A stretch of DNA of 64,000 bases from Synanceia verrucosa (GCA_029721515.1 CM056562.1:12185335-12249334), one strand, 5' to 3'; counted from the first letter of the stretch, positions 26,076 to 40,466 are shown. Numbers and translations are program-made. Notes: generated by a model not told the origin, from the letters alone.

Positions 26076-29000
26076 GCGCACTTGCACATACGTAAACAAG
26101 GCATGCACCATGCTTGAGCTGGCAGTTTAGCACTGTCCACAGAGAGGGTGCTTAATCTGGGCAAGTCTGCCTCTACGTCCGCTAATAAAAGACCATTTCT
26201 CAAAAGAGAGGGAGGAATGCTGATTGCAGACTCAGTGTACAGCGCTGGGTTACGGGAACGCAGAGAACATGTGGACATAAAAGCCCTGCTGATAAACACA
26301 ATCCGGTTCAGCTGGGAAGTGAGCTGAGTGTTCAGAGTTCAGGACTGGGGAGCACAAGGCTCAGCTGCAGTGTGTGCCTGCTTCTGTTTGCACACCGGCC
26401 ATTCAACATCCTCCCCCTTCGAAATGCAGTGTTCTAAGCCGGAGGGGGAGAGAAAAAAAACTGTAAGCACTGCTGAGCTGATCTTTACGATTTACAGGGA
26501 ATACACAGGCATTTCATGCCCAGAGAAAGCCAACTTATCTAGTGTGACACTGAGGATAATGTGTCCTTCTCCACGCACTGTTCACAGCCAGGCAATGAAA
26601 GACACCTTCATTGCCTGGAAGACCCAATTAGATGAACAATCATGAACATTTCCACTTGATCCAGCAAATATATTAGAATTGAGGGCGCATGTTTTACCAT
26701 GGTAATATGAAATTTAAAATTGAATATGGGGTAAAAAGAAAAGGAACAGCACAGACACTTTTATTGTTAGAAGATGAACATAGCCAGCGAAATAAATATA
26801 ATATGCCATCTGGTACGAGGACAAATGAGGATACCTCTTATTTCTCTGTTGTATTGTGTTTCTATATAGTAGCAACATGCAATTGAAGTACAAAACAGAT
26901 GCTGCACACATTAGGCAACTGTGCCACTCTCACCTTGTCGAATCGCAATAACTTGGTGCAGCCACCTGGTGCTAAAAAGTCAGCAGTGTGGAACTGCTGC
27001 TCTGTTCTCATTTGCAATGGTGAAAAGGAATGCTCCTGCTGAATGTGTTTACACTTTTATAATTATCAGCGGTGCAATCTGCATAATTGCACCTAATAAG
27101 GCAATCTATCAGGGCTGCTTGCCAAGGACAACAACCTGTCTGACTATGTCCTCAATGGCAAACTTATACAGAAAAGCTGAATGAGACCTCAAATTGCAAC
27201 ACTTCCGCTAAACAGAGGTGTAATGTATGCACATTGACATACTGCTACTACCAGGTATTTAGTGGAGACACTGCGTTTCCATGCACCAACTAAACTAGAT
27301 GACATCAGCAGGGAGGTGATACCTTTATCAGGACTATCATTAGTTGCTTGTTCATTTGTGCCCCCAAGTGGCAGAACTGTAAAGTGCACAAAAGGCCTGT
27401 TGGTTTATCACAAAGTTAACAGTTTTAAGTTTGCAATATTCAGGACAATGAGATGTGTAGCATTTATACAGTTTAATTGTAGAATTATTACTAAAAGCCT
27501 CATCTCAGCATCATATTACTCCAGATATTCAAACCCTAAAAGAAGACAATCAGATCAAATACATAAATCTGATTCTACTCAATCTCCTGTATTAGAATAT
27601 CACCGTCTTCAGCGAGCTGCCCTTTGCTCTGATCATTTTTCATGACAAATTGGCTTACTGAAGCATGAGAAGCAAACGGCTTTTGGGAGAACACAACTAA
27701 ATTCAGTCTGCCTGTACAAAAGCAAAACACCTGAGACTGCAAGCTAAACTAATTTCAAATCTCATCTGCTTTCTCATCTACCACATGATTATATATGATA
27801 CTCCTAAAACTAAATTTTCCCCATTAATGTTTTTTTTTTTTTTTTTAATTTCTGCTTTAAGTCTTGTTCCTGTTAGAGTGGACATATTTGTTGAAAAGTC
27901 TGGTTGGCTGACTGACCTTGGTGATCAGCGAGAGAAAAAAAATGGTCTAGGGTGTAATAGTCCCCTGGAGAGCAAAAGAGAGTAAAGGACACGAGTAGTC
28001 TCTAGTAGTTACTCACTTAGGACTGCAACCACAGTACACTGCTCTGATGAGATGATTTTCAGAGGACTGGAGGAACAGTGGAGGGAGAGCAGCGGATGGG
28101 TGGTCTAAGAGTGCCTGACCTGACTGCAGCAAGGCCTTTCAATCAGTTAAAGGACCATCAGTGGACAATTTATCACATGTGGAGAGGCCCTTTAGGGAGG
28201 AACAGGCACTTAGAACCACTTTAAAAGCAAACTGTTTCTCCTCCTCAAGAGCCGCTATGATGTTTACTGTAACCATTACAAGAAAATGCATCCAGTGATG
28301 TGTAATTTCAATTAACATAATCAGTGGAACGCTGGGGATTAGAGCAGTTTACAGTTTTCTAATCAGGTGCAGTTTAGTGCATCAGGTGCAGCTGTTGGTT
28401 CAGAGTAGATCAAGCATGCAGGCCCAGTCATGCATGGACCAGGTATACTTGTTGTGTGCTGGAGTGACACATCTGTGTCTGGCTCAGCAACATATGTGTC
28501 CCTTTGAAAGAGGGTGTCTGGAGGCCTTTATCTCTGGAGTATACTGTACTGTACACTGGTTGGGAGAATATCCTGTAGTGAGTATGATGTATTAACTGTG
28601 ATTGGTCTCTTCATTTTTTCTTTTTTTGACGCACACAAGGCACTCAATGGATCAAGCAGCTGCTACAGATACATTACATAGTGTCATCCTTTCGTCACAG
28701 AGACGTAGGTATCCACCACTAATATCGCCTGTCATTCATTGACAGACTATGTTAAACCTGAGCTCTTTATACGACGGGGAGTATTCTGTGAATATCAAAC
28801 GTGTCATTATTCATTCAGACATGCTTTGCAATCGCTACACAGAGAGAGAGGGGCACAGAGTGGGCTGATGCTAATGTGTGCAAGTGTACGGAAATAGAAA
28901 CCGAGTGCTGTCTTAGTCATCCCGAGATGTGACATGATAAGAACAGACAGAAACAGGGAGGCGACACTCAAAACAAACACACAAGCTGTACAGTATTTTA

Positions 29001-30199
29001 GCACACAGAGTCAATACTGTTTGTGTTGGAAGAGGAGGTTACATTGGGGTGCCTGTTTGCCAGATTCAACTCGCCTGTATTGGTTAGAAAGGATGAAATA
29101 AACTGACCTCACCAGGTCAAAAAGGCATCAACTTGCTGGTTTCCAATTCCTCTGCACCTCAGCATCTCTAGCTGGCTCTCATCCTGCAGAGCCCTGCAGC
29201 TTAAAGTTTAAATTATCACCACATCCATGGCGACCCTCATCATTAAGTGATTAGCTCAGTCTTTGAATATCTGTCTTTGATGCATGTGCTGCAGTCAGTG
29301 ATTACATTGAAGAAATAGAACATACATGCACATACTTTAACTAAACCAGCTACATGGTTTAGGTAAGATGCAGCAGCCCTTATGCATCGTATAGACATTT
29401 GCACCACACACAGTTTATTATGCAAGCCGTGAAGACTACATAAATAATACCACTCGAGCTGATAAAACTGCCCACTAATAGGAAATAATGCAAAATTAGC
29501 GTTCAGAATCAAATGGCACTGTGTGGTGGTGTAATGGAACGACTTCATTTTCACTTGGTGGAAAACAGAAACAAAAACATCATTCATCCTTACTCTAATT
29601 TTGTTTCAAATGATTAAGACATTATATGCAATTTAATGGAGCTAATTTAAAAGCTTTTTCATACTGTTTGTAGTGAAAAATTACTTGTTTTATTTTAGTA
29701 TTTACTCTATGTATGTCCTGCAGCTGTTTTTTAATATGTTGGTTTCAGGGAGTGGCACTATCCAAGTGAATATGGAGCAAGCTATTCAACATAATGCAGA
29801 ATTTGCTCTGCAGAATATTTATCATCGTAAAAGTACAGGGACATGGTTATAATGAAATGATGCATAAACACTTAGAAACACACAAATACCAACATGTACA
29901 CAGCTTTCTTTCCATTACCACAGCTGGAGCAGACCCAAACTACACACATGGAAGATAACCAGATGGTTTTTTTTTTCCACATTGCACACTGAGCTGTTTG
30001 TCTGCTGGCGAAGGATACTTTGGAATCGGGCTGATGTGACCATCATTTTTTTTCCTCGTAATGCATAACCAATACCACAATAATAATATTCATTTCCATA
30101 AACCCATTTAACTACACATTAATATCAAGCGTAGAGGAAATAACAGTCAAACATCCTTGAATCTAAGTGAAAATAAAAGTTATATGTGTTTGTGTGCAG

Positions 30200-30203
<4 letters not shown>

Positions 30204-30251
<48 letters not shown>
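30204..30251. repeat. (GT)n microsatellite
   Basis: GT array of about 24 copies. Confidence 0.97.
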
Positions 30252-30253
<2 letters not shown>

Positions 30254-31176
30254 CAGTGAGTGGGTGTGCGCATGTGTGACGATGAAGTGTCTGTGAATGC
30301 ATAAACCAAATCCTAACTGTCAGTAAGAGCGATAAGGTTCAGAGTTCAGCAGCTTTCTGGAAGCTTCCTCTCTATCTCCTCTGACAGTTCCCAAGATGCA
30401 GTGGGCCACCGTGGCCATTGCGTCCGTCCCTGTCTCTCTGTCTTTTTCTGAAATCCATCCAAAGTAGATCAGTTCCGTTCTTCATCCTGAGCAGGTCAAG
30501 GACGTACTGTGTCTCCCTTCAGGAGTCCACAGCTTCTTTGCTAACAAACCACTCTGCCAGGCTCCAGCTAACTGGGACAACAAAGAGCTTTAATGAAAAA
30601 AACAACTAACTTTTTCCTCTCTTTTTCTTTGCTTTCACTCTTCTCAAAAGTGCCTCGCCTCCATTTGAATGAAGTCCATGCTGTTTGGAACGACAAAATA
30701 AAGCCTTTAAAGAAAACAAAAGCTCTAAGAGGTTTTTGAAAACATCATCACAAATAAAGCTGTTCAGATACATTGAGCAGCAAGGAGTGGTAGTCAAGTA
30801 GAGATCCTACAACACGGATTCTTGAAATGAAAGCATGTCCTTCACAGACAACATTTAATCAATGGGCACTACTGCCGCTCTTCTCTTCCAAGTGCACTTT
30901 GAACTCTATTGGACTCTATTGATGTGTGATGCCATACATGTCAAGGATCCCACTTATGTCTCTGTCCTATCTCGAGTTTGAATAATGAAAGTGACATGAA
31001 ACTACTGAAACTTTTATGACACACAATGCAGAAGTTGCTCAACTGCTACAATTCATTAGCATGCGGCGTCTATATAGACTGGGGGGGGGGCTATCCCAGC
31101 TGTCTTAGGGTAAAAGACACCCTAGACAAATCTCCAGTTCCAGTTGGATTTATTAAGGTTATCTTTCAGCTATATG

Positions 31177-31786
31177 TTAAAGCTATAGTCTGTCATATTA
31201 GAGAGCAAGCAAGAGAACTAGCAAGATTTGAAGGCAAGATTTGAAAGCAGCACCTCCTCTCAGCCTCCTCTAAGCTCCTCCCCCTCCCATCAGTGCTCCA
31301 TCCAAAGATCCACCCCCTCAAACTTGAACATCTGACAGTAGGATTCAGCAGGGAGAGGAGAGCTAATATATCAACGTCATTTAGTCACCTTTATAATGCA
31401 GATGCTGACGACTGTGGCTGTGCAATATGGTCAAAATGTCATATCCTATAACCTTTTCAATACAAGCCACACCTACGACCGGCTTACACCCACAGAGAAG
31501 CTAACATTAGCATTAGCATCGGGCTAATATACGCTACAAAAGTAGCTTGGTTAGCAAACATTACATATTTCATGAAAATAAAATATCCTCCTCCTGAACC
31601 TCCACTCAACCCGAGTGTCAGCTGATTGGTCAGAGTTTTTACAGTCCTGCAGCTGTCACAGAGGTCTGATTCTTTTCCTTCGTTCTTCTGAACAAATAAT
31701 GTATTGACTGATCTCAGGATGGAAGGAACATTTCACCCAGTATAACAAAATATGCTTCTGAACAGAATCATAGACTATAGCTTTAA
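31177..31786. mobile_element. TTAA-bordered inverted-repeat element (MITE-like)
   Basis: The left end TTAAAGCTATAGTCTGT (31177-31193) is the reverse complement of the right end ATAGACTATAGCTTTAA (31770-31786) but for one base. Both outer edges are TTAA, as expected if the target duplication is TTAA (piggyBac-type). The interior of about 575 bases has no long open frame and includes AGCTAACATTAGCATTAGC and a pyrimidine-rich stretch near 31251-31320, so it is non-autonomous. Superfamily assignment from TTAA alone is tentative. Confidence 0.7.
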
Positions 31787-34700
31787 GGTTAAAATTGATG
31801 TAAGCCATTGGTTAATAATAAATGGGTTAGTTTTTCTCATACCTGCTGTTGCTGACTATTGTTCTCTGTGAGTAATATCCTTTAATCAAGCCTTTTCTAA
31901 CATTCCCTACTACAAAATAAGTAATAAAAATATGCATGAATCGTGCTGATATTGTTTTGGATCATTACTCAAATCAGTACTCAAAGCTGCATTATTGGTG
32001 TCATATCTGAAGAGAAAAAGTTGTAATGGGACACCCCTAGTTACTGCTGCTGCTATTGCCAGCCTCTTTCTATGTAGTTTTCCTATAAAACAGTAATGTT
32101 GCTTGTATGATGTCAATAGAAATTCAAGTGATGATTTCACTGTCTGTCTTTGTTGTGAACTGTGCACAGTATTCAGAAAAAAAGGGCAAGATCTCCAATC
32201 TCTTAAAGAGATGCAACTGAAGTTCAGCAGGGCCACACCTGAGTCGTGCTCTAACGTAAGCTAACCTAACCTGCTCTAAGACACTAAAATAAAAAGCAAG
32301 AGTTTCAGTGACACTCATTGCTCAGACAGACAGTGTAGCTCAGGCTTTGTAGAGGTTAAAAGCTGATCATAGAGCGCACACATCCTGCAGGGAGTAAAGG
32401 TTCACGGAAGGCTCTTCAGAGGATTCATAACAAAATGTTGGCAGGACAACTTGACTTGTCAAAGTTAATGGGCTAGAGCAGACCAACGCAAGGTTATGTT
32501 GCAATAAAAAGAAAGTGTCCAACTCTCACACACACACACAATGAGTATAACAACAGTATGTTGCATAATACGCAATACACACACATTGGATGGATGGTAT
32601 GTGCTGGGGCCTCTTGAAGCTGATCAGGTCTTGGAAACTGAGAGGAAACTGTATTGGGAGTGTACTACATTGAGTTATGAAGCTCAGTTATCTTTAATTA
32701 ATCCCAGAGGTTGTCTGGCTGATTCCTTGAATTCTCCACAACAGCATTAGAAATGGACAGAGCTTGAGACTGAGAAGAAGTATTGTGGTGCTGCACTGAA
32801 ACAGAAGGTAAAGCTGTACTGGCTGAACTGTTCAATGCTGAGGTGTCTGACTACATTTTGGGGGTGGAACAAAGTAAAGAGGAGCAGCTGAACAGTGTCT
32901 GCTGTATGGTAGGAAGCATGGACTGTCAGCTTCAGAAAAGGTTCATGAAGAAAGAAAATAAAAATGGGGAAAAGTTATTTACTGCTTTGAAAAGCTGGCG
33001 GTACTGAAGGACCTGTTAAAATGACAAACTGTAGAAGCTGAGAGGTAAAACATCCTGCGTCTCACCCAGCTGTCTGGTCATACTAAAGGAGGGCAAGATG
33101 AAATTCCTTCTGAATTGCGAGTTGGGAGTCATCTTTCAACTCTGGTTGAAAATGTATATTGGGGAGGTGTAATGTACAAAGGAGGCCTGATGTGTCGCCA
33201 CTGTCCTCCAAAATATCAAAAATAAGGAGACTGTCACCAATGCTTTCAGAAAGAACTGCTTTCTGACAAGCAGAACCCTGAGAGTCAAGAAAAGTTGCAG
33301 GGACGAAACAGACAGACAAGCTTGCATTCTCCATGGTCAACAAAAATCAAGTGGAAAGTGAAGCAGGAAGTCACCAGTGCTGACCCTTACAGGCTATGCA
33401 GGGCTATTCATGAAAGCACAGACAGCACGCAATATAGATTGTGAAGTGTGTCACATACAGAATCAGTGAGGTGGCATGACTCCAATTGCGTGCATACATG
33501 ACATTAGAAGCAGCACCAGTACTGGATATGTTCTCAAGCTTGCTAGTGGAGTGGAAGCTTCCAACACCAAATATCCTGTCCAAATTTCTTTCAAGCCTAT
33601 TAAGCAGGTTTCCTCTCAAAATCACTCAGTCAGGGACGGCTCTGTTGCTGTGATAGACAGACTCTCCACCCTCGCTGTCTACAGATATGAGAGGATTTGA
33701 GTAGCCACACTCGAAATCTCCTAAAAACTTTAGAAGCTAGTTGAGTTCAAGAACAATTCAGACGGATAAGTTTTATTGACGTCCACATGAGGGAGAAGGA
33801 CAGGAGGAGTTTGTATTGTCTAAACGCATATTGTTAATATTACTTGGAGCACACAGCTGTGCTCAGACATACAAAACAGTTATTTGTTTGCCATGGAGAC
33901 AATAGCTGACAAGCCCCTCTTGAAAGAAAATTGAGTTTATCGAAATGCTCCTGCAGCTATACCGCAGACATAGTACATGTCCAGGAGTGCATCACATCAA
34001 CAGTGTTGTTTAGTAAAAAGTGTTTATTGTAGGGTAAGAAAAGGTTTGTCTATCAAGCGTGTCTGAATCCTTCCACAGTTTCTACTTACGTAATTTGGAG
34101 CTTGGCTTTGCCACCAACAGTAGAACTACAGGAAAAAAAAAATGCAATGAGATATTTCCAAATAAAATAGGATGTGCTACGGTGTGTACGGATGACTCAG
34201 CAAAACACTGGACTGAAGATTTGTTTCGATTTTCCTAATGTTAAAGAAGTAGTGATTTTAACCAATTTTATGAACATTGAGCTGCTCAATAAGTAGAATC
34301 ATAACTCTTTTGGTGCATTGTGATCCCCTTGAGGCTAAAAACAGTGATTCTGAAATGAAAAAGAAAACTGCAGTTGGGCCACTGCTGGTAATATTTATCA
34401 TACTTAACTTTAAAATCAATAGAACGTCCAATCCTCAAACATGAAGGATCATATTTTTCCTGTACCTCTGTTTAGCAGGTGAAAAAGGCGAAGAAGTTTA
34501 GTGGATTGCACAGTTAATTACAGTCAATCAGACTCATTCAGTGGCGTGTTATCAATATGTCAATGTCACAGCAGGTGTTGGCGCAGCAGAGTCCCGTTTG
34601 ACAAAGTGTGGTCACAGTTGGACTTCTCACACACACCAACCTCTTGCACCACAAGTCACTGAGGACATGATTGGCTTGTCATTAAACCAATAATTATAGG

Positions 34701-35301
34701 AAGTAGGACTGTTAATGAATATTTAAATTTGAATATATATTTGAATTGTAAATGTACGTCTTGTAAACATGCCCCACGCTCGCTGTGTGCTGGAGATCAG
34801 ATTGGAGGCATAACCACGAGTTAACGAGTGGTACCAGCTGTCTTCTGACATTTTTCCAAGCAAGCGCAAGGATTAAATGGAAACAGCGCGGCTGGCAAAA
34901 GTTCAGCTCAAAGCGACCTGCTTTACAGTTCTACCCTGCTCATGGCCAGGTGGACACACTGTCAAAAAAAAAAAAAGATATTCTAATAGTATGAACTAAT
35001 GTGTTTATCTCATTGTATGTTCTCAATGTGTGTTCTTTTTAACAAATATTTAAATGCCATTTTTACAGCCCTAATAGAAAGTGAGGAGAACACTAAATCT
35101 CACTTGGAACTACAGAAGTGATCTAATAAAGCAAGTGGGATGCATAATAATAGGTTTCCTGGTGACAGTGCTCTCTTATACCAACAGTATCTTTGTCTGA
35201 CTCTGAACATGCTGTTACTGTAATATTTGGGTAAATTCTGACCTTCAGTCTGCCAAGTCTGCCAAAGATGGACAGATACAACTAGAAAAGCACTCAAAAA
35301 G

Positions 35302-35633
35302 TTACCTCCGCTGCCAAGGAAGTTATGTTTTCACTGGAGCTTGTTTGTTTGTTGGTTTGTCGGTTTGCATAGTAACTCAAAAAGTTATGGACAGTTTTTG
35401 ACGAAATTTTCAGGATTGTCTGGAAGTGGCCTAACTTAAAACCGATTAATTTTTGGTGGTGCCATTGAATCGGATCAGATCACCACCAAAATTTAATCGG
35501 TTTTAAGTTAGGCCACTTCTGAACAACCCTGAAAATTTTGTCAAAATCCGGCCATAACTTTTTGAGTTATTTTGCAAACCAACATACAAATAAACAAACC
35601 CCTGTGAAAACATAACCTCCTTGGTGGAGGTAA
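35302..35633. mobile_element. foldback MITE with long inverted arms
   Basis: Two arms, 35302-35461 and 35481-35633, are inverted copies of each other around a 19-base spacer. Matching blocks are TTACCTCC / GGAGGTAA at the ends, AACTCAAAAAGTTATGG / CCATAACTTTTTGAGTT and GTGGCCTAACTTAAAACCGA / TCGGTTTTAAGTTAGGCCAC. Arm differences are scattered substitutions and small indels. It has no coding capacity. I recognise the TTATGTTTTCAC and AACTCAAAAAGTTATGG words from a repeat widespread in fish and marine animals, but cannot give its database name. Confidence 0.9.
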
Positions 35634-38600
35634 GAAGTCACATAAATATCTGTAATTTGTTGTTGTAGAACAATCCACTTCTTGTACTCCTTTCATAGTG
35701 AAAATAAATACTCTTTTGTTTTGATTTCAATGGCATCTCTATTAGCAATTCACTGAGCTGAAAATAAAATTTCCTATTAAATTAAATGACTTCTGATTCA
35801 ATCAAAAATTTAAATAGTTAAGTACAAGCAAGTAATCCTGTTTTTGGTTGTTGTTTTTTTTTTTTTCATCTTTGGATGTTTTAAATTCTTACCACAGTTC
35901 TCTTGGGTGTCATGTTCAATAGCCTGAGGGGAATATTCACGGTGTCAGTGTATCACCCAGCAGGGTAGTTTAGCAGATACTCTGTCTTCTAGTCAACACT
36001 TTAATTAGTATGGTGTTGTGGAGAAACAGCAGCTTCTTATTTCCTGTCAACATGCCCCTCCGGGCTACCAATTAATAAAAAAACACCGGAAAGATTAGGT
36101 TCTCACCGCTGCACTGCAATGAGTTCTAGATGAGATTCTGATTACAGCAAAGATTACAATGAGGACAACTAAATGTGTGTAATGCTAGTGCCATCCTCTG
36201 ATCTGACAGCATACTGTTCATTGACACAGGAGTAATGCTTAGAAACTCCTGCAATAGACAAAAACAGAAGTGCTCTCCCTGATGGAGTACGTATTGTTGA
36301 GGGCATGTCAGAGCTCTGCCACACCATATGAACAACAGCTTGGTCTTATAAAGCAATCTGACATATGTCAGACACTGCTGCTCCTCCATACTGTACTAAT
36401 GCCACTGTGCCAGCATGAAGCTGCATCACATAATAAGCAAGTGTCATGCCTCCTCACAGCTGCATTCTGTTTTACCAGTCAAGTGAACAAGTCATATGTG
36501 TACATACAGATTCATCAGTATTCCATCAAGCCAGCTAAACCACATTAGTGATTCTGCACGTCTTCCTGCTGAGATAGCACTGCTTGAACGAAGTTACAGG
36601 CATGTTACAGCATCCACAGTGGGAGGACAGGAGAACTGGTTTCCATGCCGACAGTCTTCATCCACATATGGCCACTGCTTCCTGGCACAGAAACCCAATT
36701 TAAATTCAAACACTCAGTCAGGATGAGGAAATTATTCCAAAAAAATAATTAGGTCAGACAGTGACCACTTATACTGGGTTGGAAGTGAGTGAAAGAAAAA
36801 CAAGAGGACAGAGCGATAAAGCATTCAATTCATTCAATAACTCAGGAATGATAAAAATCTGGACGACACTGACACATCCTATGTAGGTGTGAAAGTGGAT
36901 CTAGACCTATATAACTTCAAATAAATGGCTGATTGCAAATGGGGTCTTCCCTTCCTAGCAGACGAGCTCAGACAGGAGCCTGTGATAAATGTCAGTTTAA
37001 AACATGATTCTTGGTTAAATAAAAGGCTGATGATATCTTATCATCATTAAATCCCATAAAAATCTGTCAGTCTCAAGCCCATTTGTTCCTTCTGAAGATG
37101 TATATCATCAGAAATATGGTAATGTGTTGGGGACTATTTTTCAAGGTGGATGAATACACACTTACTTTGGCGTGTACTCTGGGTAGTGAGTATCAAAATA
37201 TACGATAGTTACCATGTGATGGAATGAAGGAACAGTGCAACAAAATGACTCACTGATGTCTTTCAGTTGTTTTGGTATGACAGTGGAACTCAATGGCAGA
37301 GAGAAACACGATACCTTATATCTTTGTAGATATATATCAGTAGAATCAGTGAATAATTTCATGTATTCTTACTTTTTGTCCATTGATAACATGAAACAAG
37401 TATTTTATTCCTTTAGCTGCCTTACACCAGATCAGTGAAACTTTACTGGACATGCTATAATTCATGTAAGCGTGTGTGCACATTTAGTGGAGGGAATGGT
37501 TACTGAAGTGAACACACAGTAGCACTTAAGAGTGCTTCTCTCATATCTTGGGGCACAATGCCTGTTCAAAGCTAGGCCAAGCTTTCAACACACACACACC
37601 AAAGCCCAAATATTTTCAGACCCATAGATTTGTTTCGCTGAGCAGCATTAAAAGTGGACAGAGAACATTACTTCCACATGACAGCAGGCTGTTTACTCCA
37701 AATGCCTCATATCGCCTTGACCTCACTACTGGACCGAGTGTCCCCTCGTATTGATCAAAACCAAACTAAGTGGTCTAATCCTTGCATGCCAACACAGAGG
37801 ACAAGGACAAAACTGTTTGCTTCTGTACTCCCTGCCTGCTTGAGCGTGTGCACGCTTATCTGCATGTTAAATCTGGAGGACCATTACGGCTGAACTGAAA
37901 CACAAAGTGTCCTATTTTAAGACTAATCTAGGAACATACCTGAAGATTTACAAGAGACTAAACTGAGGCAAAAACTTCATGGTCATTTAAATTCTAAATG
38001 CTATTCTTGAATAATTTGACTATAAAAATGTAGATATGCAGAGTCCTAGCAACAGCAGAATCATCAGCCAGCTGCATTGTTAATTAAAATTCAAGAAATT
38101 GTTAGCAACCGGCTGTTTATATTTTCTGGAGTTGTTCTCGAAATGTCTTAGAATTTTTGGATTCTTGGCTTCTAGTCTTTTTAAAATATTTATCTGAACT
38201 CTGGCTTTTGTAGACTGATGCAACAAACACGTCAGAGTGAGTTCCTCTGTGTCAGAGTAGCTGTCTTTAGACTTCATGAAGAGGGGCCGCATGACAGAAA
38301 AGAAGGGCTTTTTTTTACTGTCTCCTGTATGTGCTAAAGAATAAACAGACCCATGTCTAATGCAGATCACATATCGAGCCTGAGGCCCAGATGGACTAGT
38401 CTCAAGGTACAGAGACGCAAGAGTGAACATTGACTTAGACACATTAGAAATCAAGTGAGAAGGGCTGCGCTTTGCCCCTTGGGCAGAGACAATGGAGACC
38501 AGACCCACACAACCTCCATTGTTGATACAATATTGACATGGCACTAATAGCTCTGGCTATAAGACAGGGAGGAGCAATCAGGCGAGACAAAAATTGCGTG

Positions 38601-39856
38601 AAGGCATACCCCTCGCTGTAGCCTCTACGCGGCCCACTTTAGCTCAACAGCAAACACCATTTTGTTTGTCTCTGTACATTACACTCAGACGCTTGACCAC
38701 TGCAGGCACACTCCCTCAGGAGGTATAGACCAGAGTTTAAGTTGCACAAACACGCCAAGATGGATTCTGAATGAAAACTAGAAAACGCTTTTCTTCCTAA
38801 ACCCCATTATACATCGCAGAGGAAATAAAATGTGATATGACAATATCAATTCATAATCTACGCTTAAAAGAAGACGCTGCTTTTGGCTGATTACCAGCAT
38901 TCATGCTTGCCCAGCAGTTAGGATAATTTCATCACATAACATGACAATTTCATTCCTACTGGCATCAAAAACAGCTTGTAGTGTTGAGACCAAATGTGTG
39001 TTTAACACCATTCACAACCATCATAGCTCATCTCACATGCATAATGATCTAAGGGAGATCCATCTCGGCCAGTATGGCTTGTACTCCTGTTTTTTCTCCC
39101 CTACTTTAACTGACTGTAAGTATCCAGTGGGGATAATTGGTTCTAAAAATATCACTCTAAAAGACACCGTGTCCATACTTCATTATTTAAGAAAAAAAAA
39201 ACATGTACTGGCACATCACTGAGATGAAGGATGAAGTGTTAGGGGGGATGATGAAGAGAAGGTCTGAAGATTGTTTTTATATCTATGTCATCATCTCACC
39301 CATCATTGTGAACTGAAAGGTGCAGCGCTGTTCTGAGAAGTTGAAATACTTTTATCGAAACACATCCAATCCAATCCATCCAACATCTCACAGCACATCC
39401 AAGAAATGGTGGATTGCTCTGAGAGAAACCCAGTGCACAGTGTATTAGAATACATGGCATGCTTATTGTAGGCCTGTTGTTATGAAGATGCTCTCACAAA
39501 GGGTATTCAACATTACTGAGTGGCAACTAGATGCATATTGTCATTCTCTGTTTAACCAAAGATACTCCTCTGATATGGGAACTTAAGATCTATAAATAAT
39601 ATGATTCCTCCGATGCCTTCTTCCCCTCTCTCTCACCAAGTTATCACTAGATCCAGTAACACAGAAATGCTGAAAATATATCTGAAAATATATCTGAAAA
39701 TGATGCCAAGTCACTTATAATCTATTTCACTCTGCACAGCTAAGGAGAAAGGAAAGCAGCTTCCAGATACTTTCTGTAGTACCTGCTGGTGCAGACACGC
39801 CACTACAACTATCTGTTATCTGCTACGTTTGAGGAACACCTTCTCCAGTCAGTACT

Positions 39857-40150
39857 AACACACAGCAAGAAGGTACCAGACTCGATTTCCGGCCCAGGGC
39901 CTTTCTGTGTGGAGTTTGCATGCTCTATCCGCGCACTTCGGCTAGTGGGAGCACCATCCAAAGACATGCATGGGGATTAGGTCTACTGACTAATTTAAAT
40001 TACCCGTAGATATGAATGGTTGTCTGTGATGAACTGGCGACTTGTCCAGGGTGTACCCTGCCTTTCTCCCTAACACAGCTGGGATATGCTCCAGCCCGCC
40101 CACGACCCTAACCCTATATATAAGTGGTAGAAAATGGACGGATTTTTGAT
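39857..40150 (+). mobile_element. L2-type LINE/SINE 3' tail fragment
   Basis: Successive words of a consensus very common in percomorph fish are present in order: CCTTTCTGTGTGGAGTTTGC, CCAAAGACATGCATGG, AAATTACCCGTAGATATGAA, TGGCGACTTGTCCAGGGTGT, CTGGGATATGCTCCAGCCC and GTGGTAGAAAATGGACGG. This is a truncated, diverged retroposon copy in the orientation opposite to nrxn1. I remember the consensus as the 3' end of L2-clade LINEs and of SINEs that share it. Confidence 0.85.
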
Positions 40151-40416
40151 AATCTCTTCTTTGTGTGCTCTGCTGCTCTAACTGTATGCATACATATGCT
40201 GCTGGTTACTGGAGTTTCCCCCAGGATTAATGAAGTATCTACTGTATCTCTCCATCTATTTGTGGTGTCCACAGCTGTCCACAGTTTGGGAGTATAAATG
40301 TGACTTTAGCATGTGACTGTGCCACTCTGCACTGTGCTTATACAGCTGTTACAACTGAAAGCACTGTCCTGACTGATGCCGATGTTACAGGCACGTAGCA
40401 CCCACCATCCTCCAAG

Positions 40417-40466
40417 CTGTTAGCTGCAAGCTGTCGACATGTTGAGAGACGTACAGAGACAACAGA
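40417..40466 (+). repeat. diverged dispersed repeat, copy A
   Basis: It contains CTGTTAGCTGCAAGC, CATGTTGAGAG and a GAGACAACAGAA stretch in the same order as copy B near 55.6 kb. The similarity is partial, so a longer element may be hidden around it. Confidence 0.5.

Noticed and set aside
32595..32640. 5S rRNA-like words (GAAGCTGATCAGGTCTTGG)
   Set aside because: Only a short loose match to the 5S internal promoter region; no full 5S sequence.
38080..38544. 154-codon minus-strand open frame as a gene or extra neurexin exon
   Set aside because: No similarity to neurexin or any family I know; no convincing acceptor and donor around it with compatible phase.
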